The notes below the pieces were generated by a model. The model saw only the letters and a list, made by a program, of their open reading frames with translations, was not told the DNA's origin and did not search any database. The position numbers and the translations under genes are program-made. From Rhyacophila brunnea (lineage: Eukaryota > Arthropoda > Insecta > Trichoptera > Rhyacophilidae): DNA of 64,000 nt. Shown one piece after another: positions 1 through 11,788 of the stretch. The stretch lies in assembly GCA_022495005.1 (NCBI GenBank), contig JAGYXB010001072.1, positions 930,001 to 994,000 of the forward strand, given 5' to 3'. Position 1 is the first letter of the stretch. Each line of letters opens with the position of its first letter.

Positions 1-190
1 CGACTTCCTCATCCATCACACCATGACACCCACAGTGATGACATCCCACAAATCTCCAAGTAAAAAATCTTCTCGGTATAATAATCATCTTTTTTTAATT
101 ATTAAAGGTCTAATATTACAAAAGTAACGGTGTTCTAATTTTTATGTATTAGAAGTGCCACGTTTTAAAAACGTCGTGCTATTAAGGGGT
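1..190. other. unassigned AT-rich DNA
   Basis: I see no gene, transposon end or structured repeat here before the LINE tail that begins near 191. Confidence 0.5.
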
Positions 191-285
191 ATCAAATCAA
201 ATCAAATCAAATTTATTTTACATATAATGAACATAACAAATTATAAATTCAAAGCGTTCACGACATGACATAAAATAAGTGTTAA
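191..285 (-). mobile_element. non-LTR retrotransposon 3' end (family L-A)
   Basis: On the minus strand this is a 3'-UTR fragment followed by a short AAATC-type tandem tail (plus-strand 191-212). The UTR word around the CATGTCGTGAACG-like core recurs at 2371-2454, 35188-35300 and 56833-56910, each next to an A-rich AAATAAATAAA-like tail. The shared word plus tail indicates 5'-truncated insertions of one LINE family. No coding part remains in this copy. Confidence 0.6.
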
Positions 286-689
286 TTACTTATATTCCGA
301 GTATAATATTTTATTAAAAAATGTCCCGGTTTGGATAAAATAAATGACAAAAAACAACAAATTAAGTATCATAAAAGATAAAAAGGTTGGATATTTATGA
401 CATCGATGAATAAATATTATAAAATCCTTTCAGTGGTTGGAAATAGTTATCAAATGATAAAATTTAATGAATGGTTGTTTTCTCAAACGAAAGGCGATTT
501 ATGGCTTTGGATAATTTTCTATTTCCATCGGGAGGAAGTTTTGTACGGAATTGTATAAGATTAGTATTTTAATAGTTTAGTTAGTTTAGTTGATAAGTTG
601 ACAAGCCGTAATGACTCTCAGTGACTGTAATGGATTCTAAATGTACCTATACTTATAACTTAATCAGCATTCACAATAATCTGACGATG

Positions 690-873
690 GGCGGCTCTCG
701 TGGTGAAGTGCGTAAGGCGCTTGCCTTCCACCCGAGAGTTCCTGGGTTCGATTCCCGGTCAGAACACACAATATTTATGTGTTTTTCTCAAAGCATGGGT
801 GTTTGTGATTGTTCAAAATTACTAACAACCACCTTGTATGAAAAATCAAGGACGTGGTTATTAATAATTCAAT
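690..873 (+). mobile_element. tRNA-derived SINE, family S1 (best copy)
   Basis: The head starts GGCGGCTCTCGTGGTG and has a perfect pol III B box (GGTTCGATTCC, about 747-757). A CTTCCAC loop in the anticodon position would read TCC, so a tRNA-Gly-like ancestor is possible, though the anticodon stem is imperfect. The body continues with a T-rich segment and an AATAATTCAATAAAA-like tail. The same head and body recur at 27008-27190, and body-only pieces occur in reverse at 2517-2585 and 56545-56680. The B box is intact here and decayed at 27 kb. It is a retroposon, not a functional tRNA gene: no acceptor stem closes and there is no discrete end. Confidence 0.8.
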
Positions 874-1214
874 AAAAAAATCCAAGGATATAGATTATTA
901 AACAAATAAATAGCAAAATAAAGCTATCAAACTCACTTCGTGAACATAATAAAATGATAGTGATAATAACAACCATTTTGTAATACTATACTTATTATAA
1001 CTAGACTAAAACAAGAGATTATGATTTACCTATATGGGGGGGGGGGGGGTGAATACTTTATAAATGATATAGGTAGTTACTTAAAATAAACCAATGTAAA
1101 ATAACCAAATAATTTAATAAGAATCGCACGCTTGTTTAGTCTCAGGTGTTGCGTATTGTGCGTTGTGGTGTTCAATGTGGCATGAAGGTATGGACGCTAA
1201 TACAGGAGATGTCA
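874..1214. other. unassigned DNA with a 14-G tract
   Basis: This is AT-rich sequence with a run of 14 G at 1036-1049. I see nothing else I can name before the LINE-like coding remnant near 1215. Confidence 0.5.
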
Positions 1215-1390
1215 CGACGAAGAATTGAGGCTTTCGAGATGTGACTGTGCATAGGTACATATCCTCAAAGTTTGTTGGGTTGACCGGGTGACGTCGACGT
1301 CTTCAAACGTGTGGGAAAGGACGGTAAAGCTATGCTGCTAACAGCAAAACTAGAAACCTACAGTACCCCGCACACGTCGTTTTCCAACTA
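1215..1390 (+). pseudogene. LINE reverse-transcriptase C-terminal remnant
   Basis: Conceptual translation gives an RRIEAFEM segment, then a frame change, then DVDVFKRVGK and a K-LETY segment. In non-LTR retrotransposons the region after the RT palm has this order of words (R-I-AFEMW-WRRML-I-W, then VL-RVG, then RKL-YLGH). At least one frameshift and in-frame stops separate the pieces, so it is dead. It runs directly into an oppositely oriented LINE 3' end at 1391, so two unrelated insertions abut. Confidence 0.5.
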
Positions 1391-1505
1391 AATCGTCTTC
1401 TTCGGCCATGTTAACCCCCTATCTAGAGCGTATGGATACCACACGGCGCCTCCAAGTATCCCTGTCGCTCGCCTGTCTTCTTGCGTCATTCCAGAGGTCA
1501 TAATA
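1391..1505 (-). mobile_element. LINE 3' end, opposite strand (family L-B)
   Basis: The minus strand encodes a GCGAGCGACAGGGATACTTG-like stretch and GGCGCCG, followed by a GGCCGAAGAAGA-type terminus. The 3' part of the LINE fragment at 17230-17469 has the same string of words in the same order. Both copies stop at a GAAGA-rich end, as expected for 5'-truncated copies of one non-LTR family. Confidence 0.6.
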
Positions 1506-2370
1506 ATAACGGTATATCTAGCAGAAGAAGAAGACGCATTTTGGGACTAAATAATCCACCGAACTGTTCTGATGGACAGAGCAGATGGCGAAGATCATCC
1601 AGGTGCTGACGATAAGGGAAATAGATTGAGAAAAAGATGTCAGCTTAGAACAGCAGATGATCGCAATAGAAACGTAAACGCCGTCGAGAAAAAGACTATC
1701 TGAATTTAATCTAAGAAGAATGCCAATTATTAAATCAGAATTGACTAATAAATAAATCATTGATCCCAGTGCAGAGGTGCCGCGTGACATCTACAGTATA
1801 ACACATGCAAACATAAAAGGCAATTTGATTCATACTTTAAAGATCTAATTGGAAGATAAATCTATCGATCGTCTCGACAAATACACAAGATGGAAATTTA
1901 TTGACAATCGTATTAACACTTTCGACCCCGCACACGTCGGTATTACAAGACGGAAACGAAGAAAAATTCCCCGGCCCCGGGGCCACGCTGCACCATACCA
2001 GCACCTTTAAGCGCTGCAGTCCCGTGATGCAACAATCAATTCATTAGATATAATACATAACAGGCGATACGAAGCGAACAGGATAACATCACTACAAGAG
2101 TTAAACGGAAGAGAAGACCGACGACCATTATCTAACACTAGACAGTGTACTTTTTCGATTTCCGGTTACCTTTCTTTGGACGGCAGAAGATCAGAGCAGA
2201 GTGAGGTGAATATATCCTGTAGCTTCCAAATACAAGATGGCGTGGTTTACATTTTTTTTTAAATAATTCCGCCTCGTTGTCACTGTTATTCAAGATTAGA
2301 TTAAATTAATGAAAATGTATAAGTATATTATATAAGTATAGGTACACTAACGCTACAACTTCTAAAAATG
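1506..2370. other. unassigned DNA with a GC-rich patch
   Basis: There is a locally GC-rich block around 1965-1995 (CCCCGGCCCCGGGGCC). The 14-mer CCCCGCACACGTCG at about 1926 also occurs at about 1366 in the LINE remnant, so part of this interval is probably old LINE sequence. No readable protein was recognised. Confidence 0.4.
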
Positions 2371-2454
2371 TTGTCATGTTGTGAACGTCTTGAATTAATA
2401 ATTTGTTATGTTCTTAATATTTTTTTCATAAATAAATAAATAGATAAATAAACA
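2371..2454 (+). mobile_element. LINE 3' end with A-rich tail (family L-A)
   Basis: The 3'-UTR word TTGTCATGTTGTGAACGTCT is followed by about 45 nt and then an AAATAAATAAATAGATAAAT-type tail. It is the same UTR and tail found in reverse at 191-285, 35188 and 56833. No RT coding sequence was recognised upstream. Confidence 0.65.
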
Positions 2455-2516
2455 AGCAATGAAGCTCAATGATAATGGTGTAGTGAAACAGTACTGTATT
2501 TAGTAATAGAAGAGGA

Positions 2517-2585
2517 ACAATCATAAACACCCAGGCTTTGATAAAATCACATAAATGCATTGTGACCTTATCTAGAATCGAATTC
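2517..2585 (-). mobile_element. SINE S1 body fragment
   Basis: The reverse complement matches the S1 body (CACATAAATGCATTGTG, and CATAAACACCCAGGCTTTG corresponding to CAAAGC-TGGGTGTTTGTG). The tRNA-like head is decayed to a barely recognisable B box (AGAATCGAATTCTCC on the plus strand). Confidence 0.55.
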
Positions 2586-4790
2586 TCCTAGAATCTATGT
2601 CGGGTCTGTCGGATGAAAGCCCTGCATCTTACGCGCTGAATACGATGGCCACCTGAAGATGAACTTCGTCCGATTGAAAAATGGATTAAGGGCCACCGTT
2701 CGAACGTCGTCTATAAGTTTCGTACACTTTTCAGCGGGCGATGCAAATGGCGCAAAATACAAAAATATTAAAAAAAAAATTACACCTTAACATAATACTA
2801 CACCGCATAACACGCCTTGACGATGCATTACAGTGTTAGTAACAATAGGTAGGTACATATTTAGATGCCAATTCACATTTAGCTTTGTATCCTAACATCT
2901 CAGCAAATATTATGCTTATCGTTTACAATAAAAAGGTACCGAAAACATAATATTTATCTGTTCAATATTGCTTTGAATTCATTGCAACAACTCAAGCAGT
3001 TTTCCAGTGACTCAATGTAAAGGAACAGCTGACGACAGTGCTCGTTGTGGACCGGAAAATCATATACACTGGTAGTTTTGGGTAACCTTTATAAAAATAA
3101 GGCAAAGCTGAGAAAGAACGTCGGCTCAAGAATCTTTGTAGTTTGGCCCTTGACTACGAGAGATAAAATGGAGTTATATTATTTATTAACAGGTTTGTTT
3201 GAGACACATGATTTTTCGCCCAATCCTTGCACTCGACTAAACAGACGTGCAATTTTGCCAGTCGTGGGTCGTCAGAAACAACCGCTCTACCAACTTGGCA
3301 ATAATTTTAAATTGTTTCAACCCCGTACAGTCATTCACCCTAAGACGACCGAGTTTAATAAATCATTTCTCATAAAAGGTACGCAGCATTTTTGTCAGTT
3401 AAATCTATAGTTTCTTCATGAAAATTTGGGGGGGGGGGGGGAAATATTCATTTATCCAGGGGTCACCCTGCCCGCTGAAACGCAAAACGTGTTAAGTTAG
3501 TATTTTATTCGCCGTTCACTTTCATTCGTCATCGCAGGAAACAGGCAATATACTGAATGTTTTGTACCCGTTCAAACAATAATTGGTAGCACCCGCAATA
3601 AACTAGGGCAACGTAGGTCTTGTAGTTCACGAATCAAATAAATGACCTTTGAAAGACAGGAATATCATGCAAAAATGTATGTGCGCTGAAGATTTTTTCC
3701 ACATAGCGAAGCGGTATGTATGTAGGTCAATGTAGGTAGTCTATTCTTGCAACTGGACTCGCGACGTCCCATCTAATAGAGCCATTATATACCCCCACCC
3801 ACGCAATGAAGTGTCGGCGAATAGTGTGCCGACATCTTTTTCGGTGGTCAATCGACGGTCGGGAGTCTGAAGCGGTCAAAAGCGCGCAAACGGCGGTACC
3901 CGATTAAGAAACCTATAATATGTGGAATGAATGTTGTCGGTGGGCGACCGAATGCGGCCAATTATGAGGTGACAGCCCCTCGGATTCAGACGTTCGCTGC
4001 CCATGAATAAATTTGCATTGCGATGAGCCGTACAACTCCGCTCAATAAATAAATGGCTTTAAATAATATAAGTTTATTATTAACATATATTACAAACGGC
4101 CGCGGCGGCTGGGATGCGATTTGCGATGCTCCGCGGCCGCATACGGCATAACGGTAGGATATTCCCTTGGAAATGTCGGAGGATTTTATTATGTACACTG
4201 CATAGACTTGCATCTGCGACATGGCCCCTTTGATATTGACTCTCAATATTGAATAAATAAAATTACATCTCAGTTAGGAGCAGTGTGTTTCGACAAAGAC
4301 AGAAGTATCCTTGTCAAGACAGTCTGTAGTCTAAATTATATATAACGAGTATTTATTACCAAGATGCTCGCCGACCTTCAAAAAAGCGGTACGCAACGAG
4401 GAAGAATAATATATTTCCCCTTTTCAAGTTCGAAATAAATTATCGACTAGAGATGAAAACACAAAAAATACAATGCTAGTAGTAAAAAAGGAAATGGGTC
4501 GAAAATGTAAATCGTTTGATGGGAGATAGCCTAAATAAAATGAGGCGATTTGTATAAATCTATCACTGATGTACGCGAGTGTGTAGCACTACGCACCTAT
4601 TGATTCTATAGTCGTACCCGCCAAATCATAATAGTGACCTTTAATTAAATGATATCCTATAAATAAGTCACGCCGGTAAATTGTGAATATTTGGTAAGAT
4701 GAGCGGACAGGTGCCGCAGAGGATATCGCCGACCGGAGGAAGAGCCTAGAATTTTGCCGTAGCGCTATCGAACGAATAAGAAAGTAATAT
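2586..4790. other. unassigned 2.2-kb stretch
   Basis: This holds a 14-G run at 3428-3441, a GC-richer part at 3750-4200 with a GCGGCCGC site near 4133, and a 121-codon open frame at 3045-3410. That frame opens at TTG, and its first ATG is roughly one third of the way in. Its product shows no family signature, and neither end has gene-like signals. I treat it as a chance ORF. Confidence 0.45.
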
Positions 4791-4991
4791 ATACTATTAA
4801 CGTCTGTTTCATCCACAATTAATATCCGAATAGACCCGAAACTCGCTAAAAGACTCGAGAGCGAGAATGCAAGGATATTCGCTCTTAAAAAAACTGCTGT
4901 TCAAGAAAACAAACAGTTATGTATAGATCTGAAGCCCGACAAGGTTTTCAAAACCAAATTGTCCCAAGAATTTAACGCAAAAGTAGGTTAG
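4791..4991 (+). pseudogene. unrecognised ORF fragment, charged helical protein
   Basis: An open frame without a good ATG ends at TAG 4989-4991. About 65 codons are rich in K, E, R and L with heptad-like spacing (for example PKLAKRLESENARIFALKK), which would suit a short coiled coil. The composition looks more protein-like than neighbouring chance ORFs. I do not recognise the family. It may be an exon scrap or an old transposon ORF. Confidence 0.25.
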
Positions 4992-5679
4992 CTCATCGAG
5001 TTAGCTCCTCCGTAACTTTAATTATTAAAAAAAAAGTATTTAATTGTTTAACTCAACTATTGTTCAATGTCTAACATTGTTATTATTCGATATGCAGTCG
5101 TTTAAGATTCACACTTACATGTTAATTGTCATGATGTAAACAATATTTTCACCACGAGATGCACGTGTCATATACCCCATAAATTAAGGCAACAAATTAT
5201 CAAAAATATTATTTTTCAACAAAATAATAAAATTAAACGTTTTTAAAATCCTGAAGACACAAAGCAAGATTTGAAATCATCGTATCTAAAAATATTGTTT
5301 TCCTTCTAGAAGCGATACCTTTCTACTATCAATAATTATACCTAATATAATTTCAGCCATGTATTGTATATTTAACATATTAGGTATATACATAATTATG
5401 TATGGAATATGGATCATTCATAATCTACCCGCTACCGGGATCGGTCCACTGCTGGGTGGACGCCTACCCTAGCTCATTCCACTTTTCTCATCCATGATAC
5501 TTACCCAAAAAATACAGTTTTTGCTGGTTGCCTTTATATTTTTCCCGTTATAACTACTACTAGACCAATATTTAAAGTTTCTGAGGATACGAAACATTTT
5601 TTTTTTTTTTTTTAAATAATACACTCAAAACAATTCATCGCGAGTGCCAGACAGTAAAGGTAATGCGTTGAGATGGAGC
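4992..5679. other. unassigned AT-rich DNA
   Basis: This contains a T-rich run near 5599-5614. I see nothing else I can assign. Confidence 0.45.
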
Positions 5680-6340
5680 GGTAGTGGGACTCACCCCTAC
5701 ATCCAACCGTTATGGATCACGCATCCTTATTGATTTTAAAAATAAACTAAAATCAAATCACAATATGTGGTATTGGTATCTCACTAATATATATGGTTGG
5801 GCCATTTATATTTGCATTCATCCTTACTTTCCACCTCCTTCAAATCCCAGTATTATTGTCACAAAACCAAATGACCGGCAGTCACGGGTCATGATATACC
5901 GTGAAGCAAATAACATTTAGTTAGCTCAAGACAACTGGTGTGCGTGTTAGCCTGTTGCCGCTAAACCACAGTTTATTGATTAATTCAATTATTATACAGT
6001 CTGATTCAGAAGTTGTTCGTGGACTACGGCCGGGTCAGCTTGTTATAGTGTGATCGTCGTCCAAGCGATACTTCTGAATACCTGGCACGCCGTGATACCG
6101 GCTCTCAACATTCATACAACTTATCATCATCATTCATTAACCTCATATATCATCCATCAACAATGTTCCATCAAGTGCCGCGCACCGGGTAACCCAACAA
6201 ACAATACCGTGCGAGTGATAGTGCAACCAGACCACGGAGCCATCATCATATAATCCTGTTAAACCCCCCTCCCCCTAGATCCAGAATCCACCACCATCAC
6301 CTTCAAATTATACAGTCCACTGCAAAAAGCGCCACCAATA
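5680..6340 (+). repeat. dispersed repeat R1, copy 1
   Basis: It shares with 7960-8475, in the same order and orientation, a TTGTCAC-AA-ACCA stretch, a GTTAGCTCAAG word, a TTATCATCATCATTCAT-AACC stretch, a C-run followed by TAGATCC, and the terminal CAGTCCACTGC-AAAAAGC. The two copies lie 2.2 kb apart and are clearly diverged. Neither inverted ends nor a coding frame are evident, so the element class is unknown. Confidence 0.65.
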
Positions 6341-6509
6341 TACATTTCCGAATTTCATGCGGACGAAGTAGCGGAATATCGCTGGTTATAAATAAAACCT
6401 TTCCGAAGATATATAATTAAAAAGTGTAACCATCAGTGGAATAATGGTATCCAACAATGTTATAATAATATGTACTTATCGTTCTCTTCATCAAATCGTC
6501 ATGTTCATG

Positions 6510-7000
6510 TAACAAAAAATGCCACACATCGTAAAAGCAAATAATAATAATTACAAGACAAAAATAACTTTTTATATACAACGTTTTTAAATTTTCTGTT
6601 GAATTATTATGCACAAACTTGTACTTGATATGAAGTAAATAAAAAACAAAGAAACAAACAAATATAGAATACTGAAATGTCATTTTGACATTTCATTTTG
6701 ATTTACATAGTAACGCACGTATATAATAATAATTTAGTTGCTAGGACCCACTTAGCAACCAATAATAGTCTTTTAATTTTTACGGTTTTTCTGAAATAAC
6801 TTTCCATACAAAACAGAATTAAGTGAAAATGAATTCAATTCTGCTTAAAGATGGCTAAAAGTATTAAAAGAATGCATTGGCATCGTGTTCTGATATATTC
6901 TAAAAGTTTCAAATGGCTAGCTAAATCGATTGCAAGATTTGTACTGGACAAACAACCACCGGACAAACAAGAATACGAGCTAATAAAAACGTTGCATAAT
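6510..7000 (+). repeat. dispersed repeat R2, copy 1
   Basis: It is similar along its length to 24700-25225 in the same orientation: the AATTACAAGA-AAAAA start, a GAAATGTCATTTTGACAT box, GTTGCTAGGACCCACTTAGC, GAATTCAATTCTGCTTAAAG and a terminal GACAAACAAGAATACGAGC. The central GTTGCTA...TAGCAAC can form a small hairpin. No coding sequence or class-defining ends are visible. Confidence 0.7.
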
Positions 7001-7959
7001 AGATGTAGGTATAGCCATTAGTAACCTATAGTAGTGATTTAATACCTCAATGGTAGTGATATTAATCTACGTACGTAAGACGTAGATATCGATCTAAGCG
7101 GAATAGTGTGGAGTACATCCGGTGATAACAGCACTTAATTAATGCAAGTTGCTAAATAGATATACCTATCCAGTGTAAATCGAGAAGCAGGACAAATTAA
7201 TACGCTCGCTCAGGACGCCCTAATGAATCTATAACAGGTACCTATATTATACCGACCTCGCAAGTCAACGTCAGTCAGAGGAGTTGGCAGAATCGGAGAT
7301 GGGATGATGTAACCTGAGGTGAGCCTTTGGCTTGAACAATTATTATCAACCTGGGCGATAAACGAGGGCGTCATGAATAACAAAGAAACGTCAACTTTAA
7401 AAATATAGAAATAAACTTTTATTGAAAATTATTTGTATAAAGCCTTAGTAATCGACCCGAATAAATTTGTTAATTGATAAAACTTTCAACACGAATGCAA
7501 TAGATGTGGGTTCTATCACCATTCGGTCCAATCTCTTCAAAATTATGTCTAAAATAGTTGTTTGGTTGAAACGGAGTATGTGACTAATATATTCTTATAA
7601 AGGATAAACAACGTGAAATAATTCGTTTGCTTATTCATTTATAATATACTTATAACATCATTAAAACTATCTATCAATGCAAATCTTATTGGAAGCGTAG
7701 ACTCTGTTGCGTCGATAGATAATAAATAATAATGCTCCCTTCAAAATTCATTGTGAAGAATAGGAAATATGTACATTTCTTTTAATGAGTTACAAGCACT
7801 ATTAACTTACTTCACACCGAATTACATATTATTGTTGAGTGCAACATGATTCAAATAACTGTAAGTACCTATATGAAACTGTTTTATGTGAAAATATATA
7901 CTTATACACTTTATTCCCAACATTAAAATAAAAATTAATTTCTCGAGATTCGAGATTGG
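7001..7959. other. unassigned AT-rich DNA
   Basis: I found no coding frame, transposon end or tRNA-like box between the R2 and R1 copies. Confidence 0.45.
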
Positions 7960-8475
7960 CTCAGAGGAGCTCACTGGAGAATTGTCAGTCACAACCTCTA
8001 GTTTTGATTAATACATAGTGATTGAGCCAAATATGGTGGCCGTCATTCATTATTTCCCCACCTATTTCACATCCTGATTTATTACTGTCACAAGACCAGG
8101 CAACCAGCAATTACGAGTCATGAGACGACCGTGATTGCGAATAACATTCAGTTAGCTCAAGTGATATCCAGAAAGCGGACGTGTGCAAGCTTTACCGTCG
8201 CTAATTACAGCGTGACTTCGACCTTCGTTACACTAAATCTGTTACGGTTTGAGTGAACGTCGCGTCTATATCATCAATCCTGAACTTATCATCATCATTC
8301 ATCAACCTCATATATCATCCATTAAAAGTGTACCGTCCGTTTGCCAGTGCGAGAGTGCGTGAACACCGAACCGGCTCCTGGCATCTTTTATAAACCCCCC
8401 CCCCCCCTAGATCCGTAATCCACCAGCATCTTCAAAATTACAGTCCACTGCTAAAAAGCTTCACCACATAGTATA
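7960..8475 (+). repeat. dispersed repeat R1, copy 2
   Basis: This is the shorter copy of the unit at 5680-6340, including the C-run (about 8394-8408) before TAGATCC and the same end near CAGTCCACTGC. It lacks some of the left part of copy 1. Confidence 0.65.
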
Positions 8476-9905
8476 ATAATTTCAGAATTAGATCTCATTT
8501 TTTTTAATGTTAAAAATAGTTGGCTATGCAGAATTTACAATTAGTAAATTAAATAGATGATTCCTTGGTTATATAATATATTATTTACGATAGATACTTG
8601 CACATTGGCAAGTCATTTATTTGCCTAGTATTGATAATTATTATGTAATAGATTTAAACCAACGAATTTATAAAAAGTAAAAAGTGAATATTTGTATTAA
8701 AAATGATTATTTTATAAGTAGGTATATCTAGTTACTGAAGTAATAATTATAAAGTCGATTTGATTTGACAATGATGAATCCTAAGATCCTAAGCTCTGGT
8801 AAAAAGTACGAAGTCAGAATATCAAAACAGGTTAGTTTTGTTTAAAGTAAAATCTTTTAACGAAATCGATTCTATAATAGTAAAGTTTAGCATCAGCCTC
8901 GATTTGCAAATTCCGTTCTCGTATATTTTATAACGTTGATACTCCTATACAGATCGCAAAGAGATGTGCCTATAAAGAAGCTCGGCAACACGCGGTTCGC
9001 GAGCCAGTTCTTAATTATGAAGCTCAAAGCTTGGTTCGATACCAAAACGAAAAGCTTTTATGAATAGTGTTTATCACTTCCATTATGGTAAACACATTTT
9101 TTTATAAATTCTTTAGTTGTTCGTAAGTTTTTAAGTCCCATTTTTACGAAATTAAGATTTTCATGCCAATGTGTGTACAGATTTGTGTTCTTTTCTGTTT
9201 ATCATAGATTTTGTCACATGTAAGCAAAATATATGGATATTTTAATTTGTAGAAATAGCCTAAGTTGAGAAAATCATTTTTAGCTCTAAGTAAAATTACT
9301 TATTCAAAACTTTGAATATAACACAATATAAAAAAAATATATAATGTATAAATAAAGTAAATATAACAATTAACTTGAAAGCTGTGCTTTATTTCAAACC
9401 GATTGTCTCAGCTACAACTAAACTGACGCACCTTCACCCCCTGAAACTACAGAATTATCATGATTATATTTTGATAACTGGCAATATCAAAGGAAAGTGA
9501 CGTGTTTGCGATGTGTTATATTTAAAATATTCTGAAATTATAATCGCTAATATTGATTTAATAAGATATCTTATAACCAGTGGTGTAGTGGGGCCGGACC
9601 GCATCGGGTCAGCGCTCCGGAACTTCTCCATGTAGTTTTCATCAATATTATACTTACGTGAATAAAGAAAATTATGTGAGAAGTGATTAGTCAGTTTAAT
9701 TATTAAGTGATTACGGGTATTGGTATTTAGCATCCCGTCGTATCAATTTTTTGTCTATCAATAATCGAAATTTTCAGTACGTAGGTATATAGGTACCTAG
9801 GTATGTCGAAATATAAAAAAACACGTGCTTTAAAAAATGGGAGAGGCTATGGGGAGGAGACGACTACGACGTATAAAAACTTCGACCCGACACTATTTTA
9901 TATAA
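8476..9905. other. unassigned AT-rich DNA
   Basis: I see no recognisable element. A tRNA-B-box-like word (GGTTCGATACC, about 9033) has no partner A box that I can find. Confidence 0.45.
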
Positions 9906-10495
9906 CAGTAGCGAAGGGTGGAGGTAGACTCTTAAGATCCGCCATAAATAGTGCACGTTAAACTTTGTTAGTCATACGTATTTGTTTTTATTGAACTAAG
10001 AGTACAATTTACAGATGGTGTTGGTTAGTTTTTAAAAATCAATTAAACCCTGCCTAAAACAAACCATAATAGTGTTGGTATACTTTGGGCGATTCGACAA
10101 AATTGTGCACGTACACTTTTTCATTCATACTTATTTGTTTCCGTTGGATTAAGAATACATGTTACACATATTGTTGGTTCATTGTGTTAAATTCATTAAA
10201 CCTTGCCTTAACCAAACTATATCTGTTAGATAAAAAATATTATTCTATCTATAAAATATCCAAAGTTATGTATGATTTAATGGCATAATTTTATATATTT
10301 TATAGATGGACGAGTAGTTTATCTATTATTTATTATGGCTTGATTTTTGCAGGGTTCAATTGAATTTAAAAACTAACCAACACCAACTGTAAATTGTAGT
10401 CTTATTTCAATGAAAATTAAAGCGAATGACCGACAAAAATTAGTCTGCACTATTTATGGCGGATCTTAACAACATACCTTTACCTTTCGCCACTG
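9906..10495. mobile_element. long-TIR DNA element, family D1
   Basis: The left end CAGTAGCGAAGGGTGGAGGT faces an inverted right end CAGTGGCGAAAGGT. Inside both ends the words AAGATCCGCCATAAATAGTG, ACAATTTACAG and GGTGTTGGTTAGTTTTTAAA repeat in inverted order, so the arms exceed 130 bp. The same family occurs at 25322-26175 and in part near 24385-24530. I could not find a clear TSD. It has no transposase frame and is therefore non-autonomous. Confidence 0.75.
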
Positions 10496-11185
10496 AGCAC
10501 TACTGACTACATCATCGTTTACAGCACAAAAACTTTTAACTACTTATCTGATTTCCTCCTGATCAGGGCAGTCTGATCTGATATTATAAAGTTTTTTTAA
10601 CAAGTATACCTATACGGACAACCATCACGGATTATTTTCATTTAGGACTTTCCAGCAATAATTGCTAGAAAAGGTTCAGTACGCTGGTCGGAGCCGAAGG
10701 TTTGGTGGGTAGATAGCAACAGAGCCGGCCATCCGTCTTGCGGGCGCCGTATTGAAATCCGAGTCTTTAGACGGATGACTCGCATTTGTACCGGTCAGCT
10801 CGATCAGACGCAGCGAAGGGCGGACTGGAGGTGAGGAGCAACGCGAGGGGTGAGTTTAATCTATCGCCATGTATACGTAAATAGTTCCAATCTGTCTTGG
10901 TATATCCGCCTACCTAATCCACGGCATGGATATCAGAAAGATCAGAAATGTAAGATGCGGAAGAGTTAGAAATCTGATTGGTTAGAAGAGAATAAAGAAG
11001 ATTTCATCTCCAAATCAACTTAGTACTTCATAATAAATCCGTTATATTTTTTATGAAACTTATGTACCTACATTATTCGTAAATGCCTCAGAGACATACT
11101 TGCAAGAAAAAAATTGAACAAATATTCTTCCCGGGCGGGACTCGAATTCGAATCCATCGGATTACAACTAATATTCTGCTTGTTT
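10496..11185. other. unassigned, with GC-rich block 10680-10860
   Basis: The block around 10680-10860 is distinctly GC-richer than its surroundings, but I find no frame or element ends in it. The remainder is AT-rich. Confidence 0.4.
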
Positions 11186-11580
11186 TTATTCTTTTACCCT
11201 GTCACGACCCAGCGTTGGGGCATAGGGTAAGCACAGTTCGCGCCACTTCCCTCGATCCATCGCCAACTCTTGCGCCTCCCGCCATTCCAGACCTGCAGCG
11301 CGCAGGTCGCTTTTGTAACACCGCTGCAGGATGAAGGAGGGCTGGCCACGACGACGAAGTGTTGCACTCTTTGGCGGCATCCGGAACACATATCCCAGCC
11401 ACGTAAAACGTCTCTTCGTGATTACGTCAATCACCGAAGGATGCTGCGTCTGCTCACGAACTCGGGTGTTTGTAACGCGGTCGTACCAATGTACCCCTAA
11501 GATTCGGCGGAGACATCGATTCTCAAAGCTCAAAAGCCGAGACCTTTGAAGCTTAGTAAGATGCCATGTTGAACAAACGG
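11186..11580 (-). pseudogene. LINE reverse-transcriptase C-terminus (readable)
   Basis: This is the longest readable retrotransposon coding piece in the window. The frame is open upstream of the TTG at 11533 for about 15 codons (W-LTKLQRSRLLSF). It then carries NRCLRRILGVHWYDRVTN, a KRRFTWLGYVFRM block, and AMDRGKWRELCLPYAP before its stop near 11186. In non-LTR RTs the C-terminal domain shows this order: RCLRRILGI-W-DR-SN, then RR-RWLGHV-RM, then A-DR--WR. There is no frameshift across about 130 codons, so it is fairly young. RT core, endonuclease and ORF1 are missing (5' truncation). Confidence 0.8.
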
Positions 11581-11788
11581 CATTATTTGGTCCCCAACTA
11601 ATATGCTTTACCTATTTAACCACCTGTACCTATTACCGAAAATAATCAATAATGATGCGTCCTATGTTTCGTAAATATGCAATTGGCCTGAATCCGATGG
11701 ATAGATCAGCGCGAATTGGTCTCGCAGTACGTTAGAATAAGGCTGTTGGACTGAGATAGTTGGATTGCACCACGTGAGATAAAAAGAT

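Noticed and set aside
690..765. Functional tRNA-Gly gene
   Set aside because: The B box is perfect, but the acceptor and anticodon stems do not pair properly and the sequence recurs as a dispersed SINE with a body and tail.
3045..3410. 121-codon open frame
   Set aside because: It opens at TTG, the first ATG is well inside, the product has no motif I recognise, and no promoter, splice or polyadenylation context supports it.
4080..4145. CpG-island-like promoter around GCGGCCGC
   Set aside because: The GC-rich patch is under 100 bp and has no downstream coding exon.
11194..11549. Several overlapping frames on both strands
   Set aside because: They are shadows of the single minus-strand LINE RT frame at 11186-11580.
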